DNA of 64,000 nt from Acinetobacter variabilis (GTDB lineage: Bacteria; Pseudomonadota; Gammaproteobacteria; Pseudomonadales; Moraxellaceae). Both the position numbers and the translations under genes were made by a program. This document shows positions 17,475 through 26,939 of this stretch, piece by piece. The stretch covers positions 62,001-126,000 of the forward strand of contig NZ_KB850117.1 of assembly GCF_000369625.1 (NCBI RefSeq), in the 5' to 3' direction. Below the pieces are notes generated by a model. That model was not told the origin of the DNA and searched no databases. It worked only from the letters and a program-made list of their open reading frames with translations. Position 1 is the first letter of the stretch. Each line of letters opens with the position of its first letter.

Positions 17475-18866
17475 ATGTCACAGCTTGCTTCCCATTTTAA
17501 GCACAATCAGTTTTGTATTTTGTTGGAATATTTAAGTTCTGCTAAGGGCATTGCCGTACCAATGTCTTTAGCAGAATTTCCATGTGCGATCACTTTGGCA
17601 GATCGAGTGCATGCCGATAGTGATTTGCCACCACTTGAATGTGCGAAGACATTTCCTTCATCAGTGGAAAAAATCATCCATTATTCAGGGAAAGGTCGGG
17701 ATATTACTGATTTTGAGACCTTCTTAAAATTAACTCAAGCTTCGGGACAAAGAAATTTACTGCTTCTCACAGGTGATAAGTTAAAAGGGCATACAAATGG
17801 TCAAGATGGAACGAATCGCACCCGATATTTAGAGTCTGTAAATGCGGTCATGGCCGCAAAGTGTTATGGTGGATTTCATATTGGTGTAGCTTTTAATCCC
17901 TTTAAATATGCTGAAGCTGAACGTGATGCACAATATTTAAAACTTCACAAAAAGATTAAAGCAGGAGCAGACTTTATCGTTACCCAGTTGGGTTACGATA
18001 TGGAGGCTTTAAAACAAGCCAAGGCTTTTTTAAATCGTCATCGATACCCACAAAATATACTTGCTTGTGTTATGCCACTTAGTTTGGCACGTGCCAATTT
18101 TATGGTGAAACATAAGATCGCAGGAATTGTGATTACACCACACATGTTACGAGTGTTGGCTCAGGAAGAACAGGATGGACGAACTGAGAATGCTTATAAA
18201 CGTTGTGCTATACAAATATTGATGTGTAAGTATTTGGGTTTTGCAGGTGTGCATCTTTCAGCATGCCATAAGCCTGAAGAGCAAAAGCTTTTAGAAAAAT
18301 ATATTGAACAATATCGACATTATGGTTTACAGGAACTCGAAGCACTCTGGAATGCACTGTGGCAAGTGGAGACTAAAAAGGAACTCGTGCCACAATTAGC
18401 TTATTATTCCCGCCAACCATCCTCTAGCCAGCTTATTAAATATCAGCAATTGCATTTCATGCACAAGGCTCTATTTGAGTCCAAAATTGCCAAAGGTGTG
18501 GGGCATTTTATTTTTAAAGCCTCACTCTGGGAAAATACGCCTGCAGCAAAAGCATTGTTAAAAACTGAATTTATCTCTAAGCAAGGGGTCGTGGGTTGTG
18601 AAAGTTGTGGTCAATGTAGGTTAGGAGATACTTTATATATTTGCCCTGAAACTTGCCCCAAAGGATTGGCGAATGGTCCTTGTGGTGGTACGACATTGGA
18701 TCGCTGTGAGTTTGGAGATCGTGAATGCATTCATTCTGTGAAAGCCCGACTTGCCAAAGCCGTGGGACAGACTGACGTTCTAAAAGAAAAACTGATTCCA
18801 ACTGTACCCATTGAAGTCCGTGGAACCAGTTCCTGGAAAAATTGGTATCTGGCGACCGAAGCTTAG
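17475..18866 (+). CDS. MTHFR-like protein with C-terminal cysteine-rich domain
   Basis: The protein has 463 residues. Residues about 10-290 form a methylenetetrahydrofolate-reductase-like barrel, with LLLTGDK and [12 protein letters not shown] as in MetF. The C-terminal part carries a cysteine-rich region ([30 protein letters not shown], a further C near DRCEF, then ECIH). This is the MTHFR_C domain, which resembles MetV-like metal or Fe-S modules. The likely role is one-carbon metabolism leading to a methyl donor, but the reaction is unproven. A mesX remnant lies just upstream and intact mesX-mesD 5 kb downstream, linking it to methionine synthesis. It ends overlapping the convergent queH by 4 bases. 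Confidence 0.75.
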   Translation: MSQLASHFKHNQFCILLEYLSSAKGIAVPMSLAEFPCAITLADRVHADSDLPPLECAKTFPSSVEKIIHYSGKGRDITDFETFLKLTQASGQRNLLLLTGDKLKGHTNGQDGTNRTRYLESVNAVMAAKCYGGFHIGVAFNPFKYAEAERDAQYLKLHKKIKAGADFIVTQLGYDMEALKQAKAFLNRHRYPQNILACVMPLSLARANFMVKHKIAGIVITPHMLRVLAQEEQDGRTENAYKRCAIQILMCKYLGFAGVHLSACHKPEEQKLLEKYIEQYRHYGLQELEALWNALWQVETKKELVPQLAYYSRQPSSSQLIKYQQLHFMHKALFESKIAKGVGHFIFKASLWENTPAAKALLKTEFISKQGVVGCESCGQCRLGDTLYICPETCPKGLANGPCGGTTLDRCEFGDRECIHSVKARLAKAVGQTDVLKEKLIPTVPIEVRGTSSWKNWYLATEA

Positions 18867-19531
18867 CTTTCATCATCCATGGCATTCGAATAAAATTTCA
18901 CGCCCAATTTGATGCGATCACGACCTTGGCTCATACGCCAACGGTTGGTATCACGTAAGGAGTATACACAGCCACAATATTCTTGTTGGTAGAATTCTTC
19001 CTTTTTGCTGATTTCAAGCATACGAACAGCACCACCATTTTTACGCCAGTTGTAGTCCCAATAGGTGATACCTTCATAATGTGAAGCAGAACGATGCCCA
19101 CAATCATTGATCTGCTTCATATCTTTCCAACGAGAAATACCCAATGAGCTACTAATTAGGCTGAAGTCATTTTCAGCTGCATAAAGGGCAGTCCGTTCAA
19201 AGCGCATATCAAAACACATGGTACAGCGAATACCTTTCTCTGGCTCATTTTCCATGCCTTTGGCACGTGCAAACCAATTGTCTGTATCGTAATCACAGTC
19301 AATAAAAGGAATATTATGTTTTTCTGCAAAGCGAATATTTTCTTCCTTACGGATTTCATATTCCTTGACAGGGTGAATATTGGGATTATAAAAAAAGATC
19401 GAAAAGTCGATGCCTGATTCAATTAGGGTTTCCATCACTTCACCCGAGCATGGTGCACAGCAGGAGTGAAGCAGAAGCTTGTCGTGACCTGCTGGGAGAG
19501 TCAATTTCTGACGTTCAAGTTTGTTTGACAT
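18863..19531 (-). CDS. queH: Epoxyqueuosine reductase QueH
   Basis: The protein has 222 residues. QueH (formerly DUF208) performs the last step of queuosine synthesis in tRNA, reducing epoxyqueuosine, and is the cobalamin-independent alternative to QueG. The metal-binding cysteines are all present: HSCCAPCS near the N-terminus, RCTMCFDMR in the middle and EYCGCVYS near the C-terminus. The [4Fe-4S] cluster and adjacent iron site use these. It is convergent with the MTHFR-like gene, and no partner gene is nearby. Confidence 0.93.
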   Translation of the reverse strand: MSNKLERQKLTLPAGHDKLLLHSCCAPCSGEVMETLIESGIDFSIFFYNPNIHPVKEYEIRKEENIRFAEKHNIPFIDCDYDTDNWFARAKGMENEPEKGIRCTMCFDMRFERTALYAAENDFSLISSSLGISRWKDMKQINDCGHRSASHYEGITYWDYNWRKNGGAVRMLEISKKEEFYQQEYCGCVYSLRDTNRWRMSQGRDRIKLGVKFYSNAMDDES

Positions 19532-20050
19532 AGTTATATGGGTTTAAATCTAAACCCTATATTTTAACGATTTAATTAGATAGTAAGGATTTGATATACT
19601 GATATTTTCTAAGGTTAAGATGAAAGAAATTCACTAATTGAAATTTAATAAGAACTAAAGTATATAAGAGAATAACTACAATAATGCTTTGGAATCAGAA
19701 CATTGCAAGTTAATCAAGAGTCATTGAATGAAGCTTTAAAATTAATTGAAGAAATTATTAGTAATATTGAGTTAAGTACCTCTTCTTTATCTAATTGCGC
19801 ATTAAAGGCGAGTAGATTGGCAAGATTGCTAAATGAATTCGATTACCAAAGTACCATTATCAGCACAAAAATTTGCATCTGTTTATGAGAATTTAACGTC
19901 CGAAAATTCAGAGGATTGGTCAAATGCCGTTCATAGTTGTAGGCGAATATTACAAGATACTGCTGATGTGATTTATCCTGCTAGAGAGGATAAGACTATT
20001 AATTTAGATAATGGTAAAACTAAAATTATTAAATTAGGTGTGGATAATTA

Positions 20051-21151
20051 TAGGACTTACGCATTGAGGGATTTAAAAAAGTCTCAAACTACTTTATAAC
20101 GTATCTGTGATCAGACGAACTAAACATGCTTCTACAGCAACTTGTACATTACCCATTTATATGGGCTTTCTCATGACAGAACCAAACTCTATTAGCTGCA
20201 CACAACTTGCCGAGACTTATAATATCTCGCATGACAGTGTAAATCGCTTTTTGGAGCGTGAAGACTACACAGCTCGCGATCTATATCAAGAAGCAATTCA
20301 ACACATTGATAATAATAAACTTATAGTCAGTATTGATGATACTGTTTTAGATAAGCCATATAGTCAACATATGGACTTAGTTAGCTATTTTTGGTCAGGT
20401 AAACACCACCGATCCGTCAAGGGTATTAATCTCATTACCTTGTATGCGACAGATCAACATGGCAAAAATATTCCAATTAATTTTCGAATTTATGATAAGT
20501 CAGAAAGTAAAACCAAGAATGATTACTTTATGGAGATGTTAAGTGAAGTACTCGATTGGGGTGCAAAGATTCAATTCATTACAGGTGATAGTTGGTATTC
20601 ATCGACTGAAAATCTAAAAACCATAAGAAAACATGGTATTCGATTTATGTTTGGTGTCGACAGTAACCGTAAGGTTTCCCCTGAAAAAGGACAATGGTTT
20701 CAACTCCGTTTATTGCCGAATTTTCATCAGGGTCAAGTGGTCTGGCTCAAAGATGTTGGCTTTGTACAATTATTTAAGACTCAGTTAAAAGAACAGCAGA
20801 GATTTTATATTGTGCATCAAGATGAAGATGATTTATTGTCCTTTGATGGTTTTTATGAATTACATTCAAGTCATTGGAAAATAGAACAATATCATCGAGT
20901 AATTAAACAGGTTTGTCATATTGAAAAGTTTCAAGTAAGACGATCCAAGCTGATTTTGAATCATATTTTCTCAGCCTTGATGGCCTATGTTGAGATACAA
21001 AAGAACCAGTTTGAGCGGATCTTTGAAAATGTATATCGTTGGCAGAAGAAATTATTTAGACCAATTATCAAGAACTTTATTGATGAATTTATTCTCGATA
21101 AGAATCATCTGCTGCCACAGAAAATCTATAAATAATAGTGCGTAAGTCCTA
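20051..21151 (+). mobile_element. ISAba11-like element (IS701 family), 1101 bp with target duplication
   Basis: The ends TAGGACTTACGCA and TGCGTAAGTCCTA are perfect inverted repeats. A 5-bp direct repeat AATTA flanks it (20046-20050 and 21152-21156). Size, ends and 5-bp duplication agree with what I know of ISAba11. The transposase is intact, so this is a recent and potentially active insertion. Confidence 0.85.
20107..21135 (+). CDS. IS701/ISAba11-like transposase (DDE)
   Basis: A DDE-type transposase of 342 residues if read from GTG at 20107; an ATG a little downstream (MGFLMTEPNS) is an alternative start. The catalytic acidic residues are visible in KLIVSIDDTVLDKP (first Asp), FITGDSWYSS (second Asp) and SSHWKIEQYHRVIKQ (Glu of the YREK-like motif). 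The frame is intact across the element. No other gene lies inside the IS. Confidence 0.88.
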   Translation: MIRRTKHASTATCTLPIYMGFLMTEPNSISCTQLAETYNISHDSVNRFLEREDYTARDLYQEAIQHIDNNKLIVSIDDTVLDKPYSQHMDLVSYFWSGKHHRSVKGINLITLYATDQHGKNIPINFRIYDKSESKTKNDYFMEMLSEVLDWGAKIQFITGDSWYSSTENLKTIRKHGIRFMFGVDSNRKVSPEKGQWFQLRLLPNFHQGQVVWLKDVGFVQLFKTQLKEQQRFYIVHQDEDDLLSFDGFYELHSSHWKIEQYHRVIKQVCHIEKFQVRRSKLILNHIFSALMAYVEIQKNQFERIFENVYRWQKKLFRPIIKNFIDEFILDKNHLLPQKIYK

Positions 21152-21486
21152 AATTATATAAATCGAATTATTACATATGTTGATGAGCAGTCAGACTCTA
21201 AAAGATTTGAGGAAATCGTTGGTTCACAGATGAAATATTTGGGTGAACGGTTAGATGCTATTTTCAAAGCTGCTCAGAAAGGTTCTCATAATATTATTAC
21301 TTCTAGGCAAAAAGCTGATCGTTATGTTATTTACACATACTTGATAGTTGGAGATTTATTATCTTTGGTAGAGTTGCAAAAAACATTACCAATTTCAGAT
21401 AAAGATTTTAGATAGCCGCTTAGCTTGCAAAATCAATAAGTATTTGGACACCCATTCTTCTTTAACTTGGACATTTTAATAAATCG

Positions 21487-22000
21487 TTAATTTTTGCAAT
21501 GTTCCTCAGTTGGCAATATGAAGACCATGCCACTCACCAATGAGCTAATACGATTACTTTCAGCCTTGCGCTGCTTAGTATTCACCGACAGAGCATAGAT
21601 GATCATTGTGTCCCGATACATTTTTTCAGGCTCAACTTCATAGTCAATTTTCGAAGCACAAATCATTTGCCTGCTGACTTTGTGTGATGCTCTACGATAG
21701 GCTTCACGATCATCACTAGCCAACGTCAGCTTTGTTCGTAATTCTTTTGCATACTGCATATATACGCTAACAAATTTGGGGTTATTTCCATATTTGAGAT
21801 TTATGTATCCCTCAATATCATCTCGAACACCATTACTGTTTGCATCAATCCCACCAATGGTTTTTGTTTTATCTTCATTTTTTAGGAAGTTCGATGTTCT
21901 CACTTCTTTTAGTGAATTGTGAATACTTGGATTAAGAAGCGAGGAACAGCCTGTCATAAATATACTTAAGCAACTCAGTGCAATAACTGCTTTTTTTCAT
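21487..22000 (-). pseudogene. Lipoprotein with EF-hand-like motif, frameshifted in signal peptide
   Basis: The main frame begins inside a lipobox (FMTGC, then SSLLNP). An ATG at 22000 followed by a run of seven As is out of frame; with six As the sequence reads MKKAVIALSCLSIFMTGCSS, a perfect lipoprotein signal peptide. The mature part has DANSNGVRDDIEGY, an Asp-rich calcium-type loop, then a helical region with one central and one near-terminal Cys. Either a poly-A slip silences the gene, or it is a switchable tract or a sequencing error. No function is known. Confidence 0.7.
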
Positions 22001-22179
22001 AGGACTTATTTTACTTTTTCATTTAAATTTCGTTTTAGATACAAAGAGTATCTGAAAATCAGAGTATCCAATTAAAAGAAGAATCTATGTCCAGTACGAT
22101 ATACTATTAAGTGTCCAATTGGACCAGAATATGCTCTTAGCTTACTGAATAACTAAAAATCCTCAGCATCTTTAATTTA

Positions 22180-22204
22180 TTAAGATGAGTATTTCTCATC
22201 TTAA
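22180..22204. promoter_or_regulatory. LysR-type operator dyad upstream of mesX
   Basis: The arms TTAAGATGAG and CTCATCTTAA pair perfectly over 10 bases around TATTT. They contain TGAG-N5-CTCA, a classic T-N11-A LysR-type site, 97 bases before the mesX start. No U-tract follows. The metR gene at the end of the cluster supplies a candidate regulator. Confidence 0.65.
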
Positions 22205-22300
22205 GCTGAATTTATATCGTTTTACTCACTTTCTTATTCACGTTTAAATACAGCCATTCAGAAATTTAGCTTTTTATAAAATTTTTAGGTGGTAATCTCC

Positions 22301-23284
22301 ATGAGTACAGCATTTGAGTGTTCAATTAAACGTATCCGTTTTGATGAAAACTACACGCCAGCAGAAAGCACACGTTTAACCACAAATTTTGCCAATTTGG
22401 CACGTGGAGAAAGCCGTGAAGAAAACTTGCGTCGTACCCTTGCGATGATCAACAACCGTTTTAATAGCTTGGCGACCGTTGATAACCCGAAAGGTGATCG
22501 CTACTCACTTGAGATCGACATCATTTCTGCTGAAATTGATATCGAAGGCAATGGCCAAACCTTTCCATTTATTGAAACACTGAAAAGTGTAGTGATTGAC
22601 CATAAAACAGGGGAGCGTATTGAAGGCATGATCGGCAATAGCTTCTCATCTTATGTGCGTGATTACGACTTCAGCGTAGTATTGCCTCAATTGGGTTGTG
22701 GTGTAGGTGAAAAACCTGAAGATTTTGGAGATCTACATGGTAAATTGTATCAACATTTGGTGAATTCAGATGTATTTAAGGCAGAATTTACCAAGCCACC
22801 TGTGATTTGTTTAAGTGTTTCAACCTCTAAAACCTATTACCGTACGGCAAACGTACATCCTATTTTAGGTGAGGAATATACCAATGATGAATATTCACGT
22901 ACCGATGAATATTTCGCCAAAATGGGCTTACGTGTACGTTACTTCAAACCAGAAGGTGGTAATGCACCATTAGCATTCTATTTCGCTGGCGACTTAGTTC
23001 GTGATTATACTGATTTTGAATTGATCAGCGCGATTGCAACCATGGAAAGCTTCCAAAAAATTTATCGTCCTGAAATTTACAACACCAACTCTCCGGCAGG
23101 TGTGGAGTATCAACCAAGCTTGAGCTATGGCGATTACTCACTGACACGTATCGTTTATGACCGTGTTGAACGTGGTGAGTTAGCGGTTAAGCAAGGTAAA
23201 TGGACAGAAGAAAACTTCATCAAACCATATCAAGATATTTTAAATGAATGGGCAGCAAACTTTAAGGTCGAAACAGCTGCTTAA
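22301..23284 (+). CDS. mesX: MesX (DUF1852), partner of the core methionine synthase MesD
   Basis: The protein has 327 residues. It belongs to DUF1852, reported as required for methionine synthesis by MesD in aerobic bacteria including Acinetobacter; its chemistry is not settled. I choose ATG at 22301 (MSTAFECSIKR), with AGGTGG a dozen bases upstream, over the GTG at 22289. Internal features include TFPFIETLKSVVIDHKTGE and the conserved end LTRIVYDRVERGELAVKQGK. The mesD start is 51 bases after the stop, so the two are co-transcribed. A decayed paralogue tail lies at 17170. Confidence 0.88.
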   Translation: MSTAFECSIKRIRFDENYTPAESTRLTTNFANLARGESREENLRRTLAMINNRFNSLATVDNPKGDRYSLEIDIISAEIDIEGNGQTFPFIETLKSVVIDHKTGERIEGMIGNSFSSYVRDYDFSVVLPQLGCGVGEKPEDFGDLHGKLYQHLVNSDVFKAEFTKPPVICLSVSTSKTYYRTANVHPILGEEYTNDEYSRTDEYFAKMGLRVRYFKPEGGNAPLAFYFAGDLVRDYTDFELISAIATMESFQKIYRPEIYNTNSPAGVEYQPSLSYGDYSLTRIVYDRVERGELAVKQGKWTEENFIKPYQDILNEWAANFKVETAA

Positions 23285-23335
23285 GACATCGAATTGACAC
23301 ACAGACTGACGAATTTTAGAGAAAGAAGATTAGAC

Positions 23336-24379
23336 ATGGCGCTTACACAACCGAAACTTTTACTCCCAACTTCAACTGCGGGTAGCTTGCCAAAACCGTC
23401 TTGGTTAGCTGAACCTGAAAAATTATGGTCTGCATGGAAGCTTGAAGGCGAAGAATTATTAGAAGCTAAACGTGATGCTTTGAAATTATCATTACATGAG
23501 CAAGTCACTGCAGGTATCGATATCGTGAGTGATGGTGAGCAAACCCGTCAGCACTTTGTAACCACGTTTATTGAACATCTTGAAGGTGTAGATTTCGAAA
23601 AGCGTGAAACCATGCGTATTCGTAATCGTTATGATGCAAGTGTACCTTCAGTTGTGGGTGAAGTTTCTCGTAAAAAAGCAGTGTTTGTAGACGATGCGAA
23701 ATTTTTACGCAGCCAAACCAGTCAGCCAATTAAATGGGCGTTGCCTGGTCCAATGACCATGATTGATACACTTTTTGACGGACACTACAAGAGCCGTGAA
23801 AAACTGGCTTGGGAATTTGCCAAAATTTTGAACCAAGAAGCTTTAGAACTTGAAGCAGCAGGCGTAGACATTATTCAATTTGATGAACCTGCGTTTAACG
23901 TATTCTTTGATGAAGTGAATGACTGGGGTGTACCAACCTTAGAACGTGCACTTGAAGGTCTAAAATGTGAAACTGCAGTTCATATTTGCTATGGTTACGG
24001 CATTAAAGCCAATACAGATTGGAAACAAACTTTAGGTAATGAATGGCGTCAATACGAAGAGTCATTCCCGAAACTACAACAATCTAAGCTCGATATTATT
24101 TCACTTGAATGCCAAAACTCACGTGTACCAATGGATTTAATCGAATTGATCCGTGGTAAGAAAGTGATGGTGGGTGCCATTGATGTGGCAACCACTCAAG
24201 TGGAAACTGCAGAGGAAGTAGCAAATACGCTACGCAAAGCATTGCAATTTGTTGATGCAGATAAACTGTATCCTTCAACTAACTGTGGTATGACACCGCT
24301 ATCTCGCCAAGTGGCACGTGGCAAACTTGAAGCTTTAAGCGCAGGTGCTGCCATTGTTCGTAAAGAGCTAGAAGCTTAA
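23336..24379 (+). CDS. mesD: MesD, core (folate-domain-less) methionine synthase
   Basis: The 347-residue protein corresponds to the C-terminal catalytic barrel of MetE only. The Zn/homocysteine residues are visible: VHICYG with His and Cys, and a late STNCGM with the third Cys; DEPAF in the middle is typical of MetE barrels. It transfers a methyl group to homocysteine without the folate-binding N-domain of MetE. ATG 23336 (MALTQPK) has AGAAAGAAGA before it and is preferred over the upstream 14-codon extension. Second gene of the mesX-led operon. Confidence 0.9.
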   Translation: MALTQPKLLLPTSTAGSLPKPSWLAEPEKLWSAWKLEGEELLEAKRDALKLSLHEQVTAGIDIVSDGEQTRQHFVTTFIEHLEGVDFEKRETMRIRNRYDASVPSVVGEVSRKKAVFVDDAKFLRSQTSQPIKWALPGPMTMIDTLFDGHYKSREKLAWEFAKILNQEALELEAAGVDIIQFDEPAFNVFFDEVNDWGVPTLERALEGLKCETAVHICYGYGIKANTDWKQTLGNEWRQYEESFPKLQQSKLDIISLECQNSRVPMDLIELIRGKKVMVGAIDVATTQVETAEEVANTLRKALQFVDADKLYPSTNCGMTPLSRQVARGKLEALSAGAAIVRKELEA

Positions 24380-24467
24380 TCAAACGTAGTCTCGTGCGAA
24401 GCAGAACAAATCATTGCAAGGTCATTTGTCCAGCTTTATGCACGAGCACGTGATATGTACATTTGAG

Positions 24468-24971
24468 ATGAAAGAGATGATTGAAGCAACAGACTTTAGA
24501 AATGCAATGTCTTTACTCACCACAGCAGTGAATGTTATTACGACTTTGGGTGAAACAGGTATGCATGGATTTACTGCATCTGCCGTATGTAGCGTGACGG
24601 ATACACCGCCAATGTTATTAGTCTGTATGAATCAATCCTCCCGTTCACATGCCCATTTTGTTGAAAATAAAGTCTTGGCTGTAAACGTACTAAGTACTCA
24701 GCATGAACAGCTTTCAAATGCTTTTGCTTCAAGTAAATTCAGCTCAGAAGATCGTTTCAAACTCGGTGATTGGAGTACGATGGAAACTGGTTCACCTATT
24801 TTGAAAGATGCCTTGGTCAGTTTTGACTGTGAGATTCAAAATATTCAGCAAGTCGGTACACACAGTGTTTTCATGTGTCGTGTTCTTAAAGTTCAACAAA
24901 GCGATCAAGAAGAAAGTCTGGTGTATTTTAACCGTGCTTATCATCAAGTGGGTCAATTGGAACACGTTTAA
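24468..24971 (+). CDS. Flavin reductase domain protein
   Basis: A split-barrel flavin reductase of about 168 residues. The start of the domain reads FRNAMSLLTTAVNVITTLGE, followed by GFTASAVCSVTDTPPMLLVCMNQSS, which is the FMN-binding core of the family, and a late FNRAYHQVG. It would reduce FMN or FAD with NAD(P)H for a partner oxygenase. In this operon it plausibly feeds reduced flavin to MesX-MesD chemistry, which is said to need oxygen; that is inference. The ATG at 24468 is preferred over a distant TTG. Confidence 0.85.
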   Translation: MKEMIEATDFRNAMSLLTTAVNVITTLGETGMHGFTASAVCSVTDTPPMLLVCMNQSSRSHAHFVENKVLAVNVLSTQHEQLSNAFASSKFSSEDRFKLGDWSTMETGSPILKDALVSFDCEIQNIQQVGTHSVFMCRVLKVQQSDQEESLVYFNRAYHQVGQLEHV

Positions 24972-25014
24972 CCCAATGCCTTAATTCCTTCATCTTTTTA
25001 AAAGTTAGTCTATT

Positions 25015-25815
25015 GTGGAACTTATAACCTTTTTAATCATCGGTGCTTTTGCTGGTTTTGCGGCAGGGCTGTTTGGCGTCGGCGGTGGTACGATTATTGT
25101 ACCACTGCTTTTTATTGTCTTTACCCAAATGGGCTATGACCCCGATGTGGTTATGCACCTCGCATTAGGCACATCTTTGGCAACCATTGTTGTAACCTCG
25201 ATTAGCTCATTGATTGCGCATCATAAAACTGGTGCTGTGATTTGGCCTGTTTTTAAAAATCTAGCGCCACCTATGGCAATTGGTTGTTTTTTTGGGGCAG
25301 GTATTGCTGGTTTGATATCAGGATTACATCTACAAATCATTGTTGGCTTATTTCTGATTTGGGTCGCATATACGATGTTTACAGGTGCCAAAAAAGCAAT
25401 TGACCCAACGAAAACGTTACCCTCATCAGGTCAACAAGTTGCTGCAGGTAGTGTGATTGGGGTTGCATCAGCAATCTTTGGTATTGGTGGTGGAAGTCTG
25501 ACAGTTCCATATCTGAATCGCTATGGTGTGGTCATGCAGAAGGCTGTTGGAACATCTGCGGCGTGTGGGTTACCGATTGCGGTTGCAGGTGCATTAGGAT
25601 TTATGATTTTTGGCATGAATGCTGAAATCAATGTGCCGAATACTATTGGTTATGTTCATATTTATGCCTTCATTGGCATCAGTATCATGAGTTTCATCAC
25701 TGCAAAATTTGGTGCGAAGGCTGCACATGCCTTATCGCCAGTAATGTTGAAGAAATGCTTTGCCGTTTTATTGGTCATTGTTGGATGCTTTTTCCTTGTG
25801 AAAGGATTCATTTGA
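25015..25815 (+). CDS. TauE/SafE-family membrane permease
   Basis: A 266-residue protein with about eight hydrophobic segments and the duplicated TauE/SafE signature: GAFAGFAAGLFGVGGGTIIVPLL near the N-terminus and a second AIFGIGGGSLTVPYLNRYG near 155-173. Family members export or import sulfite, sulfonates or related organosulfur anions across the inner membrane. Placement after mesD and before metR suggests sulfur traffic linked to methionine metabolism. The start is GTG at 25015. Confidence 0.88.
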   Translation: MELITFLIIGAFAGFAAGLFGVGGGTIIVPLLFIVFTQMGYDPDVVMHLALGTSLATIVVTSISSLIAHHKTGAVIWPVFKNLAPPMAIGCFFGAGIAGLISGLHLQIIVGLFLIWVAYTMFTGAKKAIDPTKTLPSSGQQVAAGSVIGVASAIFGIGGGSLTVPYLNRYGVVMQKAVGTSAACGLPIAVAGALGFMIFGMNAEINVPNTIGYVHIYAFIGISIMSFITAKFGAKAAHALSPVMLKKCFAVLLVIVGCFFLVKGFI

Positions 25816-25825
25816 TATTACGCAA

Positions 25826-25838
25826 TGATCATTCATCA
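25826..25838. promoter_or_regulatory. Possible LysR-type site upstream of metR
   Basis: TGAT-CATTC-ATCA has T-N11-A geometry like the mesX dyad but with shorter arms. It is 85 bases before metR, where an autoregulatory site would be expected. Confidence 0.35.
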
Positions 25839-25846
25839 TGTTAAAT

Positions 25847-25868
25847 AGCCTGCTTCATGTGGGCTTTT
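25847..25868 (+). terminator. Terminator after the TauE/SafE gene
   Basis: AGCCTGC and GTGGGCT form a stem with some G-T pairing and are followed by TTTT. It separates the mes operon from metR. Confidence 0.5.
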
Positions 25869-25922
25869 AATCTTTGCTTTTAATGTATCCTTACAAGGAC
25901 AATGATTTGAGTTTCTCCCAAG

Positions 25923-26840
25923 ATGATCGAATTAAAACACTTAAGAATGCTTTCAGCTTTAAGAGAACATGGTTCTTTAGTCGCAGCTGCGAGCGATCTT
26001 TGCATTACACCTTCAGCGGTATCTCATCAGCTACGTGAGCTTGATCAGTGGATGGGTGTTGAGGTCGTGAACCGCAAGACTCGACCTATTACTTTTTCTA
26101 ATGTTGGTCAACGTCTACTAAAACTAGCAGATGAGATTTTGCCACAAGTACAAATCGCACAAGCTGATATCAGTAGAATTCTACATGGTCAAACAGGTCG
26201 AATCACATTTTCTTCTGAATGCCATAGTTGTTTCGATTGGCTTATGCCACTATTAAATCAGTATCGTATTCAATATCCAGATGTCGATTTAGACTTCGCA
26301 TCAGGATTTGAAGCGAATCCACATGAGTTATTGCAAAATGGCGAATTTGACTTACTGATTACAGCAGATCCAATCGCTTTAAAAGGTGTTGAATACTTTC
26401 CGGTATTTGAATATGAATCGCGACTTGTTTTATCAACAACCCATCCATTGGTACGTGTAGAGCAAATTACCGCTAAAGAGTTAGCTGAAGAAACACTGAT
26501 TACTTATCCAGTGGATAAACATCGTTTAGATATCATGTCGAAACTATTTATTCCTGCAAATATTCAACCTAAAAACATTCGAACCACTGACTTAACCCAA
26601 ATGCTGATTCAGCTTGTGGCGAGCGGACGTGGTATTGCAGCGCTACCTGATTGGGTAGTGAATGAATATGAAGCGAAAGGCTGGGTCACGTCACGACGTC
26701 TAGAATGTGTTTCACCTGAAGGATTACGCCGAACCTTATATGCAGGTTTTAGAACGGATGAAAAACAGAGAGACTATTTTGAAGGGTTCTTAAAGCAGCT
26801 TGAACGATTTTCTAAGAAACGAAATAGCTATTATGCTTAA
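25923..26840 (+). CDS. metR: MetR-like LysR-family regulator
   Basis: The 305-residue protein has an N-terminal winged HTH (MIELKHLRMLSALREHGSLV, then SDLCITPSAVSHQLRELDQW) and a C-terminal type 2 periplasmic-binding-like effector domain (about 90-295). The sequence between the two is that of MetR, which activates methionine synthesis genes with homocysteine as co-effector. Its position directly after the mes operon, and the LysR-type dyads at 22180 and 25826, fit control of this operon and itself. Confidence 0.88.
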   Translation: MIELKHLRMLSALREHGSLVAAASDLCITPSAVSHQLRELDQWMGVEVVNRKTRPITFSNVGQRLLKLADEILPQVQIAQADISRILHGQTGRITFSSECHSCFDWLMPLLNQYRIQYPDVDLDFASGFEANPHELLQNGEFDLLITADPIALKGVEYFPVFEYESRLVLSTTHPLVRVEQITAKELAEETLITYPVDKHRLDIMSKLFIPANIQPKNIRTTDLTQMLIQLVASGRGIAALPDWVVNEYEAKGWVTSRRLECVSPEGLRRTLYAGFRTDEKQRDYFEGFLKQLERFSKKRNSYYA

Positions 26841-26939
26841 ATCTAGGCTTTTTTCCTTTACTTCAGGGTCAAAGGAGTGCTAAAAAAGTGTAGAGTAGAT
26901 TTGTATGTTATTCACCAATTAAAATGCCCTGTTTTTTAC

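Larger units (their letters stand above)
19703..21415 (+). pseudogene. AbiTii-domain-like gene, frameshifted and split by an IS
   Basis: The first frame from about 19703 (LNEALKLIEEIISNIELS, then LSNCALKASRLARLLNEF) resembles the AbiTii N-domain of phage-defence proteins. The rest continues in another frame from about 19833 (NAVHSCRRILQDTADVIYPA) and is cut at 20050 by an IS. Removing the IS and one target duplicate restores an uninterrupted frame through VDNYINRIITYVDEQ to YLGERLDAIFKAAQKGSH, RYVIYTYLIVGDLLSL and the stop at 21413. Either lesion alone inactivates the gene. The AbiTii assignment rests on pattern similarity. Confidence 0.6.

Noticed and set aside
22080..22300. Riboswitch (SAM or cobalamin) upstream of mesX
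   Set aside because: The only strong structure is the symmetric dyad at 22180-22204 with LysR-type geometry; no conserved riboswitch core was recognised.
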